A stretch of 9,648 nucleotides of DNA, from NCBI GenBank assembly GCA_029287335.1, contig JARFRI010000051.1, positions 1 to 9,648 on the forward strand, in the 5' to 3' direction. Within the stretch, counting starts at the first letter, position 1, and each line of letters opens with the position of its first letter. Shown here in pieces: positions 1-7,141 of this stretch. Under the pieces are notes generated by a model. It did not search any database and was not told where the DNA came from. It worked only from the letters and a program-made list of their open reading frames with translations. Position numbers and translations under genes: made by a program. This stretch comes from Phycisphaera sp. Lineage in GTDB: Bacteria > Planctomycetota > Phycisphaerae > Phycisphaerales > Phycisphaeraceae.

Positions 1-455
1 GGACACGCCACCCGTTCCAGGCGGGCGTGCTGCTGGTCAGTGTGCTTTCGCTGGTCGGGTTGCCGCCGCTGGTGGGTTTCCTTGGCAAGCTGTACCTGAT
101 CGGCTCGGCGTTCTCTGCGGGCAATAGCGACTCGGGCTATGCCGGCCTGTTCCAAGGCTTGGTTGTGTTGTTGATCATCAACTCGGCGATGAGCGCGGGG
201 TATTACCTGCGGATCATCGCGGTGGCGTTCTTTGGTGAGGACAAGGGCCAGACGGTTGAGACGGCTTTGCCGATGCGTCGGGCCGGCGGCGTGATCGCGG
301 CGTTGGCATCGATCGCCTTGGGTGGGTATCCAAGCGCGGGCTACCTCGCAGAGCACGCGAAAGACGCGGCCGAGCCGGTTGGGCAGTCGGATTCAGATGA
401 GGTTGAAGCCGTGGTTGAGCCGACGCAAGTTTCGATCGTCCCCGGCGACGCATAG
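1..455 (+). CDS. nuoN: NADH-quinone oxidoreductase subunit N, C-terminal part (5' end outside window)
   Basis: This is the last ~150 residues of a complex I membrane subunit of the antiporter-like NuoL/M/N family, which helps couple NADH:quinone electron transfer to proton pumping in the inner membrane. The reading frame is open from base 3 and begins TRHPFQAG. What can be seen is the family signature LSLVGLPPLVGFLGKLYL near the start, then a hydrophobic helix (GLVVLLIINSAMSAGYYLRII), an FFG turn, and a last hydrophobic segment (GGVIAALASIALGGYP). The stop is TAG at 453-455. After the last helix there is a hydrophilic, acidic tail of roughly 40 residues, longer than I expect for NuoN. The rest of the nuo operon is presumably upstream, outside the window. 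The downstream gene converges from the other strand 46 bases away. NuoM or NuoL is possible, but the length after the signature and the position as last gene favour NuoN. Confidence 0.9.
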   Translation, partial: TRHPFQAGVLLVSVLSLVGLPPLVGFLGKLYLIGSAFSAGNSDSGYAGLFQGLVVLLIINSAMSAGYYLRIIAVAFFGEDKGQTVETALPMRRAGGVIAALASIALGGYPSAGYLAEHAKDAAEPVGQSDSDEVEAVVEPTQVSIVPGDA

Positions 456-461
456 CGTCGC
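445..461. terminator. Hairpin over the nuoN stop codon
   Basis: A perfect 7-base-pair stem (GCGACGC / GCGTCGC) with a three-base loop covers the TAG stop of nuoN. It lies between the convergent nuoN and the repeat-protein gene. No run of T follows on either strand, so a classical intrinsic terminator is not shown. It may still help end transcription or protect the 3' end. Confidence 0.35.
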
Positions 462-501
462 GGCTATTGACCAATGCGCAAATTCAAGATCACGATACGC
501 A

Positions 502-2910
502 CTATTCGCTGGGCGCTTCGGCTTCCTGCTCGTCCGTATACGCTTTGAACTCGCGGAGTAGTCGGCGCTGCCTTTCAGCGAAGCGTGACAGCTCGGGCAG
601 GTCTTGTCGGCCGATCGCTGTGGTTAACAACGCGGAATCCGCCTCGGCCGCGTGATTGGTCAGCAGCGCGAGCCAGACGAGTTTGGATTTGCTCTGCGTC
701 GCTTTTTCGAGCAAGCCGGGGTAGGTCGTGTTGTCATCATTGAGGGCGACGGCGTTGAGGATGATCCAGGCCCGCTCGACGTCTTCGGCTTGGTCCCACA
801 CCTTGAGGAGAGGCCCGATGACGCGCTGCACCATCGCGGGATCAACCAGATCGGGCTGGCTCAGGCGGTTGAGCCCTGCCAAGCGTCTGATCGCGTTGAG
901 GCGTGTTGAAGTAACCTTGCTGTCGAGGTCTTGCAGCCAGGTGTCGATGGCAGCGGCGGTGGTGGGTCGGGCCTCGACCAGGCAGTCGCGGATGTCGGAC
1001 AGCCCGCCGATCCCGGTTGGGCGCCAAAGGCCTGCGTGGTTCAACGCGGGGTTGGTCAGCAACCTTGCATCAAAGGCCAGCGGCACACCCGGGTTCTTTG
1101 CACGCAGGGTGCCGAACTGATGGTAGTCCAGCCGGGTGTCGATGATCATGCGTTCGCCGGCCTTGAGGCTAAAGCGTCTGCCCAAGTCGATCACGATCGG
1201 CGAGGTGGGCGGCATCCCGCGTCCGGAACTGGATGCGTTAATGGTGACGACCGCGTTCTGCTTGATCGGGCCGTTCTCGGTGATCGCCAGCGGGAAACGC
1301 GAGGTGTTCCAGATCGTGATTTCCGCGCTGATGGGTTGGAGGGGTTTGATGCGTTGGGGCGTGATCCGCATCCGTACATCGAGCCAAGGCGTGCGTTCGA
1401 GGTCCACCTTCCAGAACGATTCAGATGACTTAGCCATGAGCGCGAGCAGTGCTTTGCCTTCGGTCGTGGGCTGGGCGGGTGTGCCGGTCTTGAGCATCTC
1501 TCGGCCGGCCACGAGCGCCGCCAGTGACGTCGCCGAGCCGGATTCGATGAATCCCTGGAGCAGACGCGCTCGCCCCGCATCGTCCTGTCCCGTCGCCAAG
1601 GCCAGGCCACAAGCGGCGAGCGGCTGCGTCGCGGCGTGGGGTTTAAGCTGTTCACGCGCCTTGGCGGTGTCGCCTTGACGCAGCGCGATCCATCCCAACG
1701 CGACGGGGTCGCTATCGTTTTCCTGGGCGATCTTCCGGGCCTGGTCCAGGTCGGGAGCAAAGACTGCGGCGATCGATACCAGGTTCTGCTTGTCGTGAGC
1801 GATACGCTCATCGTCGTCGGGCTGGTCGGGCTTGGTACTTAGCTGCCTTACGATGCGATCAAAGACGAGCTGAGCTTGGTCCTGATCGTCACCATCTCGC
1901 AACAAGGCGAGGCGAACGACTTCAAGGCTGATGGGCAGATTGACCTTTTCCTGAGCGGGCGGCTCAGCCTCTGGTGCGTCGGCATCGTCGTCCGCTGGGG
2001 CAGGTTCGGCGGGTGCCTGGTTTAGTGCGGCCTCAAACTCATCGAGCAGTTGCAGCAATAGTTCGTCCTGCCCGGACATAGCCAAGCTCTGGGCCCAGCC
2101 GACATAGGCTTCCAGTGGCAGCGGCTCTGGGCTAAGCCGAGTGGAGACCACCTGGTACTGCTGGGCTGCGCGGACGAAGGCGCCTTGCTCGGCAAGCTGT
2201 GCGGCGAGTTGCAGCCGCGGGACGGGGGCGACCGGATCGGCACGGACGACGTTGACTGTCGCGGTGCCGCGCTTGACCGCGTCGCCACCCAGTTCGATGA
2301 CCAGGCCGAGCATGGCCTGCGCCGCTTCAAGGTTGGCCGGGTCGGCACGGGCCGCCTCGACCGCCCACTTCCGGCGGGCACGCTCGTCGCCTAATTCATT
2401 GGCGACCGAGGTGGCGAAGGATGCCAAGCGCGAGCGGAGCGGGCCGGAGAAGGCTCGGCCCGTTTCGCTGTTGAGCAGTTGCTCGACCTCGCGCAATTGC
2501 GCATCGAGGGTGTTGTTACTTGAGAGGCGGTATCGGATGAGGTTAAACCGTGCGCGGTCGTCATCGATCCCCGTGGCGAGGTAGCCGACCAGTGCTTGTT
2601 CGTACGCGTCCATGTCGCCGGCGGACTCTGCGAGCTCGGCCCGCATCGACCAGGCCTGCTCGTTGGCCGGATTCAACGCCAAGGCACTGTCGAGCAGCGT
2701 CCCGGCCAAGATGGCTGGCTCGTCGCTCTCGATCACCTCGGAGAACGTTAAGAACGACAACGCCGAGCGGACGTAGCTATCGGCGAGCTGTTCTTTCGCA
2801 TTGGTGTTGACCTCCTCAGCGGTAGCGGAGAGGCTCAAGAGGCAGATTAAGAAGAGGAAGGATCGTTTGATCATCATGGCAATGGTGGGGGTCGGAATTA
2901 GGTGTGTCAT
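502..2910 (-). CDS. Exported TPR-like/helical-repeat protein of unknown function
   Basis: I do not recognise this ~802-residue protein. A signal peptide is clear: KR, then the hydrophobic run SFLFLICLLSLS, then a cleavage site after ATA (~residue 31), so it is exported to the periplasm or outside. The mature part starts with helical TPR-like units (~47-112 and ~170-285, with turns such as LNPANEQAW and ADPANLEAA). A low-complexity Pro/Ala/Asp/Glu linker follows (~297-321), then more helical units (~325-490), a beta-rich segment (~510-620, e.g. ISAEITIWNTSRFPLAI) and a HEAT-like helical C-terminus (~645-790). I chose the ATG at 2910 because AGAAG stands five bases upstream. ATGs at 2877/2874 directly before the signal peptide, or a TTG at 2934, are alternatives. 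The gene lies 34 bases after the small membrane gene, so both probably share the trpA transcript. It converges on nuoN. A scaffold or protein-binding role is only a guess. Confidence 0.85.
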   Translation of the reverse strand: MTHLIPTPTIAMMIKRSFLFLICLLSLSATAEEVNTNAKEQLADSYVRSALSFLTFSEVIESDEPAILAGTLLDSALALNPANEQAWSMRAELAESAGDMDAYEQALVGYLATGIDDDRARFNLIRYRLSSNNTLDAQLREVEQLLNSETGRAFSGPLRSRLASFATSVANELGDERARRKWAVEAARADPANLEAAQAMLGLVIELGGDAVKRGTATVNVVRADPVAPVPRLQLAAQLAEQGAFVRAAQQYQVVSTRLSPEPLPLEAYVGWAQSLAMSGQDELLLQLLDEFEAALNQAPAEPAPADDDADAPEAEPPAQEKVNLPISLEVVRLALLRDGDDQDQAQLVFDRIVRQLSTKPDQPDDDERIAHDKQNLVSIAAVFAPDLDQARKIAQENDSDPVALGWIALRQGDTAKAREQLKPHAATQPLAACGLALATGQDDAGRARLLQGFIESGSATSLAALVAGREMLKTGTPAQPTTEGKALLALMAKSSESFWKVDLERTPWLDVRMRITPQRIKPLQPISAEITIWNTSRFPLAITENGPIKQNAVVTINASSSGRGMPPTSPIVIDLGRRFSLKAGERMIIDTRLDYHQFGTLRAKNPGVPLAFDARLLTNPALNHAGLWRPTGIGGLSDIRDCLVEARPTTAAAIDTWLQDLDSKVTSTRLNAIRRLAGLNRLSQPDLVDPAMVQRVIGPLLKVWDQAEDVERAWIILNAVALNDDNTTYPGLLEKATQSKSKLVWLALLTNHAAEADSALLTTAIGRQDLPELSRFAERQRRLLREFKAYTDEQEAEAPSE

Positions 2911-2944
2911 CGAGTCTTCTATCGGTAGAATCAAGTGCTTATGA

Positions 2945-2958
2945 TCAGACCAGTCTGA
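2945..2958. other. Short palindrome over a stop codon
   Basis: Two 6-base arms (TCAGAC / GTCTGA) separated by CA form an almost continuous palindrome that includes the TGA stop of the small membrane gene. It lies in the 34-base spacer region before the exported repeat protein. No T run follows. It could be an mRNA hairpin between two co-transcribed genes or a binding site for a dimeric protein; the sequence does not decide. Confidence 0.25.
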
Positions 2959-3247
2959 AGGGCCAAGCCCCAGCGAGCGTCGCCGCGCTGCAGATATAGA
3001 ACAATACGACCATGGCCAGCTTCAGGGTTCCGGTAAAGATTCGGCCGGCTTGGGGGACCAGCGGATCAATGACAAGCCACATGGCAAGAAAAAGACCCGC
3101 CGCGACGAACGCCAGGCCCATGGTCAGTTGCATATCGGCTGGCATCTCGGGCATCTGGGATACAAGCTGCGACAGGCCGAGCACAAACATGCTCTGCGCC
3201 CAGCAGAAGCAGGTCAACACCAGGGCGATCTGTCCCGCTTTCTTCAT
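2945..3247 (-). CDS. Small three-helix membrane protein, unknown function
   Basis: This is a 100-residue protein I do not recognise. It has three hydrophobic segments (~6-29, ~42-60 and ~74-94), a Lys-Lys N-terminus and a short loop with MPEMPADMQ between helices 1 and 2, so it is an integral inner-membrane protein. The ATG at 3247 is well supported: GGAGG at 3258-3254 lies six bases upstream, the only strong Shine-Dalgarno in the window. A longer reading from an upstream start at 3277 would overlap the end of trpA and is unlikely. The gene starts 19 bases after the trpA stop and ends 34 bases before the exported repeat protein, so it is probably translated from the trpA transcript. Nothing in the sequence links it to tryptophan synthesis. 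It has no cysteine pair, metal motif or enzyme signature that I can identify. Confidence 0.8.
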   Translation of the reverse strand: MKKAGQIALVLTCFCWAQSMFVLGLSQLVSQMPEMPADMQLTMGLAFVAAGLFLAMWLVIDPLVPQAGRIFTGTLKLAMVVLFYICSAATLAGAWPFRLV

Positions 3248-3253
3248 CGCGGT

Positions 3254-3258
3254 CCTCC
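3254..3258 (-). promoter_or_regulatory. Strong Shine-Dalgarno of the small membrane gene
   Basis: On the minus strand GGAGG is followed by six bases and then ATG (3247). It sits in the 19-base gap after the trpA stop. It fixes the start of the small membrane gene and suggests efficient translation within the trpA transcript. Confidence 0.75.
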
Positions 3259-3266
3259 AGCAAACG

Positions 3267-4073
3267 TTACGCCCCACGGGTCAGGCTTGGCAGGCCAGCG
3301 GATAGCTCCTGCGTCATCGCCTGGGCCTGTGCCGCGGGGTCTTCGGGGTGCTCGTGCATGCGGCGGACCAATGCGGAGCCGACGATCGCGGCATCGGCGA
3401 CCGCCACGACATCGCGGACCTGATCGGGGCTGGAGATGCCAAAGCCCACGGCCATCGGCGCATCGGTGACATCGCGGAGCTTGGCGATTCGATCGGGCAA
3501 CTCCGGCGGCAGCGCGCTGCTCTCGCCGGTGATGCCTCGGCGGGAGACGACGTATGCGAAGCCGGTGCTCGCCGCCGCGATCTGCTGGGCGCGCTGGATC
3601 GGTGTGGTCGGCGCGATGAGCATGCTGAGGATCAGGCCCGCCTTGGCTGCGGCGTCGCGCGCGGGTTGTGATTCCTCCAATGGCAGGTCGGGGAAGATAA
3701 ACCCATCAAAGCCGGCCTGTGCCGCCTGCTTCACAAAGGTATCGAGCCCGATGCGGTACACGATCGAGTAGCTGACCATGGCGACGAGGCCAAGCTCGGT
3801 CTGATCACGCACGGCAGCGATCTGTTCGAAGACCTGTTCGACGCGCGTGCCGCTGTCCAGCGCCCGGGTCATGGAGGCCTGGATCACCGGGCCGTCGGCG
3901 ATGGGGTCGGAGAAGGGGATGCCGACTTCGCAGATCGATGCGCCGCCGCGCTCCAGGGCGGGGATGATTTTGCCAAGTAACTCGACGCCGCCGTCACCCG
4001 CGGTGATGAAGGGCATCAGGGCCTTGCCGCCCTGCTTGCCAAGGGTTTGAAAGATTTGATCGATGCGGTTCAT
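3267..4073 (-). CDS. trpA: Tryptophan synthase alpha chain
   Basis: TrpA splits indole-3-glycerol phosphate into indole and glyceraldehyde 3-phosphate. Indole then passes through a tunnel to TrpB, which joins it to serine, the last step of tryptophan synthesis in the cytoplasm. The 268 residues match the usual length of this TIM-barrel family. The catalytic pair is present at the standard numbering: Glu49 in CEVGIPFSDP and Asp60 in PIADGP. FPDLPLEES (~127-135), YVVSRRGITG (~174-183), the phosphate-binding loop GFGIS (~210-214) and VGSALV (~231-236) are also intact. The ATG at 4073 gives the normal N-terminus (MNRIDQIF). No Shine-Dalgarno precedes it. trpB is not next to it: the upstream neighbour is an LptG-like permease 145 bases away, so trpA is detached from the usual trpBA pair, at least on this side. 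The small membrane gene follows 19 bases downstream. Confidence 0.97.
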   Translation of the reverse strand: MNRIDQIFQTLGKQGGKALMPFITAGDGGVELLGKIIPALERGGASICEVGIPFSDPIADGPVIQASMTRALDSGTRVEQVFEQIAAVRDQTELGLVAMVSYSIVYRIGLDTFVKQAAQAGFDGFIFPDLPLEESQPARDAAAKAGLILSMLIAPTTPIQRAQQIAAASTGFAYVVSRRGITGESSALPPELPDRIAKLRDVTDAPMAVGFGISSPDQVRDVVAVADAAIVGSALVRRMHEHPEDPAAQAQAMTQELSAGLPSLTRGA

Positions 4074-4081
4074 AGTGCTAC

Positions 4082-4090
4082 AGAATATCA
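4082..4090 (-). promoter_or_regulatory. Candidate extended -10 promoter of trpA
   Basis: On the minus strand TGATATTCT fits an extended -10 element (TGN plus TATTCT, compare TATAAT). It lies in a short AT-rich stretch and ends eight bases before the trpA ATG. Transcription from it would begin within about two bases of the start codon, giving a nearly leaderless mRNA. I see no good -35 box 17 bases upstream, where the sequence is C-rich. Confidence 0.4.
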
Positions 4091-4104
4091 GTTCTCAATT
4101 TGAG

Positions 4105-4208
4105 GGGTGGCCGGGGTCGAGTCCGCGAGCCCCCGGAACGAACGAGAGAGAAACCCGATTTAAAGCGGTTTGTTCCGGGGGGTCGCAAAGCCTCCACCCC
4201 GGCCACCC
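4105..4208. repeat. 104-base nested inverted repeat after lptG
   Basis: The outer arms are a perfect 13-base inverted repeat: 4105-4117 (GGGTGGCCGGGGT) against 4196-4208. Nested inside is a second stem of about 18 positions, 4125-4143 against 4168-4186. It pairs GCGA, then CCCCCGGAAC, then AAC with their complements, broken only by one G-G mismatch and one G-T pair. The loop at 4144-4167 is AT-richer. The element starts 11 bases after the lptG stop and ends shortly before the candidate trpA promoter. It could end lptG transcription or be a copy of a dispersed palindromic repeat. No T run follows on the minus strand, so a classical terminator is not shown. Confidence 0.75.
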
Positions 4209-4218
4209 ATCATCATCG

Positions 4219-5331
4219 TCACGTCTTGATGGTGGAGTTCAGGTAGAACGAGATCGGCACGTACAAGACGATAGGCAGCAGTGCGGTGGTGATAGGGTTG
4301 AGCCCGCCGATCTGCATGAGGACCAGGCCCGCTGACCACGCGCCGATGGTGATGCTCGCGGCCTTGGCCGAGCTGATGAGCATGTTGCCGGGCATGCGGG
4401 TGAGGAAGTAAGGCAGGCCCATCAGCAGGATCAGCACACCCATGACCAGCGTCGTGAACCGGCCCCACATGACCTGGGTGATCTGACCGCGCTGCTCAGG
4501 CGTCAGCGCAGAATTGCTGCGCATCGCTTGGAGCTGACTAATCGATTGCAGACGCACGTACAGTGCCGCCTGCCGCGTGATCAAGACTTGTGGCGAGAGC
4601 TCGGTACGGTATCGATCCACCGGCTCGCCTCCCAGCGCCTCGGGCAGCGTGTCGCTGCGGACCGTTCGGAACGCTTCGCCACCATCGAGCAGCCAAACGC
4701 CTTTACCTTCAGACCACGTCGCGTCGTCGGCAAGGATCAGCCGCATCTGCCGGCCCGTCTCGTCACGCTCAATGATCCGGACATCCTTCATCGACCCGCG
4801 GTCGGCGCTGAAGCTCGACGCACTGATCAACGCGCCCGACTCGTCCTTCGCATAATGCACCGGCTTTTCCGTGATCGTTGGCTGGCCGACCTGCGACTTG
4901 GACCGGACCAGCTTCTCGGCCAACGGCGGGATCGCCAACTCCTGCACCGGCAAGACGAGCAGGTTGATCGCAAAGCCCGCGATGAGCACCGGCGCCGCGA
5001 TGCGATACAGGCTGATGCCGCTGGCGAGGATGGCGGTGATCTCGCGGGTGCGTTGGAGCTGGGCGATCGTAAATCCCATCGCCGCAACAACGAGCAGTCC
5101 CGACATCGCCGAGAAAATCAGCAGCAGCACCGGGCCGTAGTAGTCGGCCATGACCCATGCCGTGCCCGCGAGCACCCCACCCATGCGATCGGCGTGCTCT
5201 CGGCCGGCCTTGAGAAACTCATCCAAGTCCACGATGAGATCGACCAACACATACAGCCCGCTGAGAACCACGCAAAGGATGACGTAGTTCTGCAGGAACT
5301 GCTTGATGATGTACCGGTCGAGGGTTTTCAT
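4219..5331 (-). CDS. lptG: LptF/LptG-family permease (YjgP/YjgQ), LptG-like
   Basis: This is an inner-membrane subunit of the lipopolysaccharide export transporter. In the known system LptF and LptG form the membrane channel, and with the ATPase LptB they pull lipopolysaccharide out of the inner membrane towards LptC and LptA. The 370 residues are the usual family length. Three N-terminal helices (~13-34, ~66-90, ~106-128) include the conserved opening LDRYIIKQFLQNY and the cytoplasmic motif QRTREITAILASGIS (~93-107). A periplasmic beta-rich domain follows (~130-285), then three C-terminal helices (~293-310, ~320-341, ~346-365). The start is ATG at 5331. No Shine-Dalgarno is visible, and the leader is a 7-base repeat tract. 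It follows the LptF-like gene with an 85-base gap, matching the common lptF-lptG order. The assignment as LptG rather than LptF rests on order, length and the N-terminal motif, so it is probable rather than certain. Confidence 0.88.
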   Translation of the reverse strand: MKTLDRYIIKQFLQNYVILCVVLSGLYVLVDLIVDLDEFLKAGREHADRMGGVLAGTAWVMADYYGPVLLLIFSAMSGLLVVAAMGFTIAQLQRTREITAILASGISLYRIAAPVLIAGFAINLLVLPVQELAIPPLAEKLVRSKSQVGQPTITEKPVHYAKDESGALISASSFSADRGSMKDVRIIERDETGRQMRLILADDATWSEGKGVWLLDGGEAFRTVRSDTLPEALGGEPVDRYRTELSPQVLITRQAALYVRLQSISQLQAMRSNSALTPEQRGQITQVMWGRFTTLVMGVLILLMGLPYFLTRMPGNMLISSAKAASITIGAWSAGLVLMQIGGLNPITTALLPIVLYVPISFYLNSTIKT

Positions 5332-5340
5332 GTTGGGGAG

Positions 5341-5412
5341 GAGTTAGAAGCTGGGGGTTGGGGGTTGGGAGCAAGCATTGGTTCGGCTAATGGCTAACAG
5401 CTACTGGCTAAC
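5341..5412. repeat. Degenerate 7-base tandem repeats between the two permease genes
   Basis: Read on the plus strand, 5341-5375 divides into 7-base units GAGTTAG, AAGCTGG, GGGTTGG, GGGTTGG, GAGCAAG. After a 9-base break, 5385-5412 gives GGCTAAT, GGCTAAC, AGCTACT, GGCTAAC. Together they fill nearly the whole 85-base spacer from just after the LptF-like stop to just before the LptG-like ATG. The minus-strand mRNA would read as pyrimidine-rich units such as CCAACCC and GTTAGCC. This resembles the short tandemly repeated heptamers known between genes in cyanobacteria. Its function here is unknown. Confidence 0.7.
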
Positions 5413-5416
5413 TGCC

Positions 5417-7141
5417 TCAATTCCTTGCTACAAGCAGGTACAGCCGGGCGATCACAAACAGCAGGATCAGGTTGCCTGCCCAGAGGATGCCCATCCCGAT
5501 GACTCGATCGCCGCTGGTGCCCGCGATGATATCGTTGATGGCGATGCGCTCGGCCATGCTCGACCCGGTGTGGATCATCACCAGCGTGACGATCGCGAGG
5601 ATGAAGGCCCAGAAGAACACGACCAACGGCAGCCGATCCCGCATCCGCACCGACAACAACGTGCCCAGCAGCAACAACAAAGGCGTCGCCAGGGCCGTCG
5701 CCAGGCGCGTGTGCAACTCTGCCTCGATCATGTACTTGAGTTGATAGATGCTAAAGCTCAGGCCGAGCCTGGCTTGCTGGACGCCCTTTGATTCGCGCAT
5801 GGCTTCACGCCGAGCCCATTCGTTGAGTTCTTCCGCTGTCAGCGACGCGGGGTCGGCCCCCAGCACCTGCGCGTCGTATCGCATCGCGGGGAAGGCGTAC
5901 TCTTCTTTATTGTTGACCGCGCCGCTGTCGTTGAGCCCGAGCACGCTGACGTTGCGCATCGTGATCGTCGCCTCGGGCTCGCGATCAAAGCGATCGGTCC
6001 TGAAGGTGACCTCTGCGTAGTCACCTTCAAAACGTCGGATCGGCTCACCCAGCAGTTGCGGGTTGTCGTAGCGATCCACCGTCACACGCACATCGTCCCC
6101 GCCCGTGAGTACCAGGCCGCGGTCGGTCACGTCAACCAACGGGCTGCTCAGCCGGTAGAACGTGTTGGGCAGTCCGCCCTTGAGCGTGATGAAGCCGCGG
6201 CCGGTGTTGCGGTCCAGCGACTCGACAATCAGGTTGAGCAGGTGCTGCCGAGAGAGCGCCGCGGCGAGGTCGTCCTGGGCTTCACGGACCTGGTCAAAAT
6301 CTTCGGGGTTGCGCTTCAGCCGCATCAGGTCCGCGAAGGTAAAGAACACCGCTTCATCCGAAATCGGATCGGGCAGCAGGATCGGCTGATCGGTCTGCAA
6401 CACCCCCGACCGCCCCACCGTGCGCATCTGATCGCTGACCGCTTCGTAGTAGACCGGGTCGACGAGTCGCAGGGTGATGTAGGACTTGCCGCTCGGATCG
6501 CGGACGAGCATCGCGCTGGCGGTGCTTGCGGTCGTGTCGTTGATGAAGCGCTGGGTTTGCGGATCGAATTGGCCAACCGCTACGCCGGTCATCACGATGA
6601 ACTGCTCGGCGGTGAGGTTGCCCACGCTTGCGTTGGCCGGGGGATCGCGGACCTCCGCCGCATCGGAATACAAGACCAGGCCATCGCCGAGTTTGTACGG
6701 TCGGTTCTGATTGAGCTGACTCACCAAGACGCCCAGCACGTCGCCCTCGATCGTCTTCTTCGCCGCCTTCCAAAAGCCCGGCACCACCGTGTTGCTCAGC
6801 AGCAACAACACCAGCATCAGCACAAACCCCAACCCCGCGACCGGCGCGAAGATCCGGCTGTAGCTCATGCCCCCGGCACGGCAGGCGAGGATCTCGTTGT
6901 CCTTGGCCATGCTATGGAACACCAGCGTCGCCGAGAACGCGCCGGCGAAAGGTAGCGCGAAACCCAACACCGTCGGCATCGTGTATAGAACGAACTTCAC
7001 CAGCGTCACCGGCCCGAGCAGCCCATCGGTCATCGGGCCCACCGCCGCGCCAAAGCTCAGCACCACCACCAGCACCGCCGTCGTCAGCACGAGGACCTTG
7101 AGCAGTTCACGCAGGATGTAGCGGTACAGCGTCCAAGGCAT
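5417..7141 (-). CDS. lptF: LptF/LptG-family permease with enlarged periplasmic domain, LptF-like
   Basis: This is the partner subunit of the lipopolysaccharide export channel. It has the family pattern of three N-terminal helices (~16-36, ~48-75, ~97-119), a periplasmic domain, and three C-terminal helices (~482-497, ~504-523, ~548-571). The opening MPWTLYRYILRELLKV and the cytoplasmic loop motif HSMAKDNEILACRAGGMS (~76-93) are typical of LptF. At 574 residues it is about 200 longer than usual. The extra length is all in the periplasmic part (~120-470), where beta-strand-like stretches (e.g. FITLKGGLPNTFYRL, GDYAEVTFRTDRFD) surround a charged helical stretch (~270-310) and a charged segment (~430-460) precedes the C-terminal helices. 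There is no frameshift, so the length is real. The start is ATG at 7141, without a Shine-Dalgarno and directly after a 7-base repeat tract. It lies 92 bases after the rph stop and 85 before lptG. Confidence 0.88.
   Translation of the reverse strand: MPWTLYRYILRELLKVLVLTTAVLVVVLSFGAAVGPMTDGLLGPVTLVKFVLYTMPTVLGFALPFAGAFSATLVFHSMAKDNEILACRAGGMSYSRIFAPVAGLGFVLMLVLLLLSNTVVPGFWKAAKKTIEGDVLGVLVSQLNQNRPYKLGDGLVLYSDAAEVRDPPANASVGNLTAEQFIVMTGVAVGQFDPQTQRFINDTTASTASAMLVRDPSGKSYITLRLVDPVYYEAVSDQMRTVGRSGVLQTDQPILLPDPISDEAVFFTFADLMRLKRNPEDFDQVREAQDDLAAALSRQHLLNLIVESLDRNTGRGFITLKGGLPNTFYRLSSPLVDVTDRGLVLTGGDDVRVTVDRYDNPQLLGEPIRRFEGDYAEVTFRTDRFDREPEATITMRNVSVLGLNDSGAVNNKEEYAFPAMRYDAQVLGADPASLTAEELNEWARREAMRESKGVQQARLGLSFSIYQLKYMIEAELHTRLATALATPLLLLLGTLLSVRMRDRLPLVVFFWAFILAIVTLVMIHTGSSMAERIAINDIIAGTSGDRVIGMGILWAGNLILLFVIARLYLLVARN

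Noticed and set aside
2911..2934. TTG start at 2934 for the exported repeat protein
   Set aside because: It adds eight non-conserved-looking residues before an already long signal-peptide lead, and the ATG at 2910 has an AGAAG just upstream.
3248..3277. Ten-residue longer N-terminus for the small membrane protein
   Set aside because: It would overlap the end of trpA and lacks a ribosome-binding site, whereas the start at 3247 has GGAGG at ideal spacing.
4105..4208. CRISPR repeat or tRNA-like fold
   Set aside because: There are only two pairs of inverted arms and no regularly spaced direct repeats with spacers, and no tRNA arms or CCA-compatible end.
4074..4218. Tryptophan attenuator with leader peptide before trpA
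   Set aside because: On the minus strand I find no short open frame with tandem Trp codons and no T-run terminator, so attenuation is not supported.
4528..5397. Long plus-strand open frame (289 codons) opposite lptG
   Set aside because: It mirrors the codons of the clearly conserved permease on the minus strand, its translation is rich in Arg/His/Asp/Gln with no recognisable motif, and GC-rich genes often leave such open antisense frames.
6056..6955. Long plus-strand open frame (299 codons) opposite lptF
   Set aside because: It is antisense to the periplasmic region of lptF, with an Arg/His/Asp-rich low-information translation and no start signal. The enlarged lptF domain makes it tempting, but the minus frame is continuous with the membrane helices on both sides.
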